DNA of 7,170 nt. Source: Candidatus Falkowiibacteriota bacterium. GTDB lineage: Bacteria; Patescibacteriota; Patescibacteriia; Patescibacteriales; SZUA-104. Where the stretch lies: NCBI GenBank assembly GCA_027020105.1, contig JALUVW010000110.1, positions 1 to 7,170 of the forward strand, in the 5' to 3' direction. Positions 3,281 through 7,170 of the stretch are shown piece after piece. The translations under genes and the position numbers were made by a program. Below the pieces are notes generated by a model that saw only the letters and a program-made list of their open reading frames with translations, ran no database searches and was not told the DNA's origin. How positions within the stretch are numbered: position 1 is the stretch's first letter; the number at the start of each line of letters is the position of its first letter.

Positions 3281-5875
3281 ATGCGAAAGAGGAATAATAA
3301 CTTTAAAGACAGCGAGCCGGTGAAACCGTCTAACTTTGTGTTGGACCTAAGAAAACGATTACCGGAAAACGAAAAAGCACGGGAAGGGAAAGGGGGAGAA
3401 TTCCGAAGCGTTCCCATTGAAGATTTTTACGAAAAACTTGAAAATTTTAACTTTAAGGAGTTTCTCGCGAAAACCAAAAGAAAACTGAACGAAACGGCGC
3501 GTTCCGCCACCGCGTGGGCGGGCGACAAACAAGAAATCGCGAAAAAAACATTGAATTCTTTTCGCTTGAGGTTGTCCGCTTCGCGAATTCGTCCGCGCGT
3601 AACGTCAAAATTCGTTTATCCCGAATTCACTTCAATAAAAATCGGCAAAAAGAAAAAGGGCGAGACATTGAAAAAGACAAAGAGTTCGCCGCGAACCGTT
3701 TCCGGAATCAATTTGGGCGAAGCCGCCAAAAAGGCCGCGAGGTCGTTCGTCTCCGGCTCGCGCCGCGCCATGACCGGACAGCGGCTGTGGCCGGTCGCGT
3801 CTTTCGCCGTTATCCTTCTTCTTTTGGTCCTGCCTTTCAAGGCGTTTACTTACTACAAATCGTTTTCGGGCTTAAACGATTTACGCGGCAATGTTTTGGG
3901 AACTTCCGAAAGGGCGGTTAACCATTTATTGTCGGCCGGGCAACTCGCCAATGAGATGGATTTCAAGGAAGCGCGGGACAATTTCAATCAAGCCGCCGAT
4001 CAGTTTTTGGCCGCGCGAAACGAGCTGGAAAAAGTCAATAATATTCTTTTTAAATTAGCGTCGGTCGCGCCGGATGAGCATTTGCGTTTGGCGAGCGAAA
4101 GCAAAAATATTTTAGCCGCCGGAGAAAGAGCGTCCGAACTGGGTAAAAATTTAAGCCTGGCGATGGACGGCTTGCTGGGCGACAAAAAAGCGGGGAATAT
4201 GAATGAGGCGCTGGATGATTTCATCAAGTACGGAGAGCGAGCGCTGGCGCAGGCGGCCGATTTGGAAACACTGCTTTATGAAATTGATTTAAAAAACATA
4301 CCGGCTGAATTTCTGGAAAAATTCAAATTGGCGCGAAAGACGGCCGGATTTTTAAGGGAAGGCTTGGAAGAATTCATGGATTTGGCGCGCGCGGCGCAAG
4401 TTTTTTTGGGCGACGGTGATTTTAAGAGGTACTTGGTCGTTTTTCAGAATAACGCGGAAATGCGGGCCACCGGCGGATTTATCGGCAGTTACGCGCTGGT
4501 TGATTTTAGTAACGGCAAACTGAAAAACATTGAGGTGCCCGCCGGCGGAAGCTATGACACGGAAGGGGGATTAAGGGAAAAGATTATCGCCCCCGAGCCG
4601 TTGTGGCTGGTTAATCCGCTATGGCATTTTTGGGACGCCAATTGGTGGCCGGACTGGCCGACTTCGGCCAAAAAGCTTGAGTGGTTTTACGAGAAAAGCG
4701 GCGGTCCGACGGTTGACGGGGTTATCGGGTTGACTCCGACGGTTTTGGAAAAAGTCTTGGCGATTATCGGGCCCGTTGATATGACGGAAAAATACGGCGT
4801 TGTGATAACGGCGGAAAATTTCTGGGAAACAACGAGGGAAATCATTGAAAAAAACAATTCGCCAATCGTTGGCGACAAAACTTCGTCCGCCCCAAAATCA
4901 TCCGGCGAGCGGCAAGAAGTTGGTTACGGGGCCGAGTCCTCGCGACCAACCGGCATCCACGCCCCGAAAAAAATTATCGGAGACTTAACGAGGAAGATTA
5001 TTGGAGAATTGCCGTCAAGATTAAACAAAAAAACATTGGTCGGCTTAATGAGGGTCGCGGGAAGCAGTTTGAATGAAAAACAAATTTTGTTTTATTTTAA
5101 CGATAAAAAACTTCAAGACAAAGTGGAGGAATACGGCTGGGACGGAAGCATAAGGTATACCGCGCGAGACTATTTGTCGGTGGTTAACACCAATATCGCC
5201 GGCGGAAAAAGCGACAGAAAAATAAAGGAAGACATCAGCGTTGAAACCCAAGTCAACGAAGACGGCTCAATCATTAACACGGTAAAGATACGGAGAACGC
5301 ATCTTGGGTCAAGATACGAAAACTTTTCCGGCGTGCGCAACGTCAACTGGATGAGGGTTTATGTCCCCTTGGGAAGCAAACTGATTAAGGCGGGCGGTTT
5401 TACGAAACCGGACGATATTTATTTTGAGCGGCCGGATGATGATTGGCGAGAGGATCCGGATGTGTTAAGTCGGGAGGGCGACGCCAGGATTGACGAAGCC
5501 AGCGGAACCAAAATATACGAAGAGGCCGGCAAAACGGTTTTCGCCAATTGGTCAATGGTGGACCCCGGAGAGGCCGTTACCGTTTACTTGAAGTACAAAC
5601 TGCCTTTTCGGTTCCAAAAAAAAGAACCGTACACGATAGCGGAAAAAATAAAAAAATTACTTAATCCGGAACAAAAAGAATTATATTCTTACGCGCTTTT
5701 GGCGCAAAAACAAGCCGGTTCATATAATTCCGAGATAAGCTCCACTTTGATTTTGCCGGACAATATGAACATAGTATGGTATTTTCCGAAAGAGTTAACC
5801 GCCGCCGAGAAAGGATGGAGAGTAAACGAGCCGTTAAACTCGGATAAATACTGGGCGGCGATTATAGCTCAATAA
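3281..5875 (+). CDS. Membrane-anchored DUF4012 domain protein
   Basis: A large protein of unknown biochemical function, probably facing the cell exterior. I read it as 864 residues from the ATG at 3281; an in-frame GTG at 3194 would add 29 residues but lies inside the promoter. Residues 1-169 are highly charged and basic with no signal peptide, likely cytoplasmic. One membrane helix (about 170-191, LWPVASFAVILLLLVLPF) follows. Next comes a helical stretch rich in Ala, Glu and Lys (about 200-380), then the DUF4012 signature: FQNNAEMRATGGFIGS (388-403), a Trp-rich segment (about 440-470) and PTVDGVIGLTPTVLEKVLA (476-494). The C-terminal third looks beta-rich. Residues about 527-563 are a Ser/Pro/Gly-rich stretch resembling an insertion. 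It has its own promoter and follows a priming glycosyltransferase, a pairing common in CPR genomes, which suggests but does not prove an envelope-glycan role. No Shine-Dalgarno is seen. Confidence 0.9.
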   Translation: MRKRNNNFKDSEPVKPSNFVLDLRKRLPENEKAREGKGGEFRSVPIEDFYEKLENFNFKEFLAKTKRKLNETARSATAWAGDKQEIAKKTLNSFRLRLSASRIRPRVTSKFVYPEFTSIKIGKKKKGETLKKTKSSPRTVSGINLGEAAKKAARSFVSGSRRAMTGQRLWPVASFAVILLLLVLPFKAFTYYKSFSGLNDLRGNVLGTSERAVNHLLSAGQLANEMDFKEARDNFNQAADQFLAARNELEKVNNILFKLASVAPDEHLRLASESKNILAAGERASELGKNLSLAMDGLLGDKKAGNMNEALDDFIKYGERALAQAADLETLLYEIDLKNIPAEFLEKFKLARKTAGFLREGLEEFMDLARAAQVFLGDGDFKRYLVVFQNNAEMRATGGFIGSYALVDFSNGKLKNIEVPAGGSYDTEGGLREKIIAPEPLWLVNPLWHFWDANWWPDWPTSAKKLEWFYEKSGGPTVDGVIGLTPTVLEKVLAIIGPVDMTEKYGVVITAENFWETTREIIEKNNSPIVGDKTSSAPKSSGERQEVGYGAESSRPTGIHAPKKIIGDLTRKIIGELPSRLNKKTLVGLMRVAGSSLNEKQILFYFNDKKLQDKVEEYGWDGSIRYTARDYLSVVNTNIAGGKSDRKIKEDISVETQVNEDGSIINTVKIRRTHLGSRYENFSGVRNVNWMRVYVPLGSKLIKAGGFTKPDDIYFERPDDDWREDPDVLSREGDARIDEASGTKIYEEAGKTVFANWSMVDPGEAVTVYLKYKLPFRFQKKEPYTIAEKIKKLLNPEQKELYSYALLAQKQAGSYNSEISSTLILPDNMNIVWYFPKELTAAEKGWRVNEPLNSDKYWAAIIAQ

Positions 5876-5970
5876 GGCTGAATTTATTGTTGTTCGGAAT
5901 TTGTTATTTGCGGTTTTACGGATTCAACCGCGAGTATTTCATATTATTAACCCGTAGATGACTAAACGGA

Positions 5971-7077
5971 ATGTTTAATAAAATCATATTATATCTTAGA
6001 AATTTTGACTGGATATTGTTTTTCGCCGTTTTGCTTCTTGTTTCCTTCGGTTTGGTTGAGATTTACAGCATCGCCCTGGGGCAGGGAACGGCCGATTTGC
6101 TTAATTTTAAGAAGCAGCTCTTTTTCGGCTCGGCCGGATTTTTACTGCTTTTCTTTTTCGCTTTTTTTGATTATCACACTTTGCGCGGTTTCAGCAATTA
6201 TTTTTATTTGTTCGGAGTATTATTATTGTCGGGGGTTTTGTTTTTCGGGGAAACAGTCAACGGCACCAAGGGATGGTTTTCCTTCGGGAGTTTCAGTCTG
6301 CAGCCGGTGGAGTTCGTTAAAATTTTTGTTATTTTATTTCTGGCGCGTTATTTTTCCGGCGTCGCCCTAAAGGCCAATCCTTTAAAACACTTATTTGTAA
6401 CCGGCGGCGGCGTGCTTATTTTCATTGTTCTCGTGCTGGCCCAGCCTGATTTCGGCTCGGCGTTGATTATTTTCTTGCTTTGGCTTTGTATGATTTTGTT
6501 GGCCGGATTTGAAAAAAAATATTTTATCGCCATTTTTCTGATTATAAGCGTTTTGTCCGGGCTGGCATGGAGTTTTTATTTTAAGCCGTACCAAAAACAA
6601 CGCATTATTACTTTTTTAAACCCTTCCTTTGAACCGCTTGACCAAGGATATAACATCGCCCAAGCCATTATCGCCATCGGGTCGGGAGGCTTATTCGGAA
6701 GGGGCGTCGGCTTCGGCTCCCAGTCCCATCTCAAGTTTCTGCCGGAAAGCCAAACAGACTTTATTTTCGCCGTGGTATCGGAAGAATTGGGCTTCTTGGG
6801 CGTGGTTTTGGTGCTTTTGTTTTTTACCATATTTTTCTACCGTTGCTTGGCCAATTTAAAGAAAATAAACAATGATTTCGGGATTTTTTTCATTTTGGGG
6901 ACGGCGAGCTTGATTTTTATTGAAATGTTTATTAATATTGGTATGAACATAGGCATTTTTCCCGTTGTCGGAATCGCCTTTCCTTTTTTAAGTTACGGAG
7001 GGTCCGCCATGATTACCAACCTAATATTGGTGGGCATATCGGAAAGCATTATTATCAGAGCGAATACTAATTACTAA
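5971..7077 (+). CDS. rodA: Peptidoglycan polymerase RodA (SEDS family)
   Basis: SEDS glycosyltransferase that polymerises lipid II into glycan strands during side-wall growth, working with a class B penicillin-binding protein in the cytoplasmic membrane. The 368-residue protein is close to the family length, with about ten predicted membrane helices. Motifs in order: NGTKGWFSFGSFSLQPVEFVK (97-117), QPDFGSA (158-164), KPYQKQRIITFLNP (205-218), GYNIAQAIIAIGSGGLFG (226-243), QSHLKFLPESQTDFIFA (251-267) and NIGMNIGIFPVVGIAFPFLSYGGSA (322-346). Asp263 in the TDF motif corresponds to the essential RodA aspartate. RodA is preferred over FtsW because of KPYQ and the short N-terminus. An in-frame stop at 5959-5961 makes ATG 5971 the first usable start. 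It lies 95 bases after the DUF4012 gene with no clear promoter or terminator between, so co-transcription is likely. The gap contains a weak GCGGTT/AACCGC hairpin (5910-5931). No partner PBP2 is in the window. Confidence 0.95.
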   Translation: MFNKIILYLRNFDWILFFAVLLLVSFGLVEIYSIALGQGTADLLNFKKQLFFGSAGFLLLFFFAFFDYHTLRGFSNYFYLFGVLLLSGVLFFGETVNGTKGWFSFGSFSLQPVEFVKIFVILFLARYFSGVALKANPLKHLFVTGGGVLIFIVLVLAQPDFGSALIIFLLWLCMILLAGFEKKYFIAIFLIISVLSGLAWSFYFKPYQKQRIITFLNPSFEPLDQGYNIAQAIIAIGSGGLFGRGVGFGSQSHLKFLPESQTDFIFAVVSEELGFLGVVLVLLFFTIFFYRCLANLKKINNDFGIFFILGTASLIFIEMFINIGMNIGIFPVVGIAFPFLSYGGSAMITNLILVGISESIIIRANTNY

Positions 7078-7081
7078 TTTA

Positions 7082-7158
7082 AACAGATAACAGATAACAG
7101 ATAGCGGACGACGGGCGGCCTTGAGCCCGCTTCTCCCCGTCCGCCGCCTTGTTATCTG
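7082..7158. repeat. Palindromic heptamer-repeat element downstream of rodA
   Basis: Three perfect AACAGAT heptamers (7082-7102) lead into a composite hairpin: CAGATAACA (7091-7099) pairs with TGTTATCTG (7150-7158), then GCGGACG (7104-7110) pairs with CGTCCGC (7138-7144), then CGGGC (7112-7116) pairs with GCCCG (7125-7129). It shares TAACAGATAGCGGA with the element at 1507-1590, which marks them as one family. No T-tract follows within the window. The element begins four bases after the rodA stop codon and may continue beyond the window. Confidence 0.78.
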
Positions 7159-7170
7159 CCGTCTTATATA

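Noticed and set aside
3514..3921. A 135-codon plus-strand frame within the DUF4012 gene
   Set aside because: It is an out-of-frame shadow in the basic N-terminal region of a gene with clear family motifs; it has no start signals of its own.
4687..4878. Minus-strand frames inside the DUF4012 gene and similar frames inside rodA and the sugar transferase
   Set aside because: All are antisense shadows of strongly supported genes, with no promoter, ribosome binding site or recognisable domain.
5910..5931. GCGGTT/AACCGC hairpin between the DUF4012 gene and rodA as a terminator
   Set aside because: The stem is only 6 bp with a 10-nt loop and no run of T follows, so termination there is not supported.
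5958..5978. Tiny ORF (ATG ACT AAA CGG AAT GTT TAA) overlapping the rodA start
   Set aside because: Six codons with no ribosome binding site; overlap with the rodA ATG is most simply chance, although a coupling role cannot be excluded.

Overview
The window looks like a chromosomal piece from a Patescibacteria (CPR, Parcubacteria-like) genome. This is an inference from the combination of a polyprenyl glycosylphosphotransferase next to a large DUF4012 protein, the scarcity of Shine-Dalgarno sequences in front of the large genes, and AT-rich intergenic spacers with short heptamer repeats. No in-frame TGA recoding is needed; the standard bacterial code reads every gene.

Layout, left to right. Positions 1-731 hold the 3' part of cysS (cysteinyl-tRNA synthetase, + strand, cut by the window edge). 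On the minus strand, between cysS and the next gene, sits a complete tiny transcription unit that normal gene callers would miss: a promoter (908-936), a strong Shine-Dalgarno (878-883), a 29-codon ORF for a Lys/Phe-rich peptide (782-871) and a rho-independent terminator whose U-tract overlaps the cysS stop codon (725-762). Divergent from it, a near-consensus promoter (982-1010) drives rnpB, the RNase P RNA (about 1044-1489). A palindromic heptamer-repeat element (1507-1590) then runs right up to the start codon of a membrane sugar-phosphate transferase (1592-3034). A terminator (3081-3109) and a new extended -10 promoter (3192-3220) separate it from a large membrane-anchored DUF4012 protein (3281-5875, start revised from an upstream GTG that lies inside the promoter). 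RodA (5971-7077) follows after 95 bases. The window ends in a second palindromic heptamer-repeat element (7082-7158).

The last three proteins form a cell-envelope neighbourhood: a priming glycosyltransferase that loads a sugar-phosphate onto the undecaprenyl carrier, a surface-exposed DUF4012 protein of unknown function, and the SEDS peptidoglycan polymerase RodA. The first half is a housekeeping RNA/translation neighbourhood (tRNA charging, tRNA 5' maturation).

The most interesting points are the 29-residue cationic peptide gene with a full set of expression signals, an RNase P RNA that seems to lack the usual GGU motif and carries an extended P1 and an extra helix, and a family of AAC-initial 7-nt repeats found in two intergenic hairpins and also inside the cysS coding sequence.
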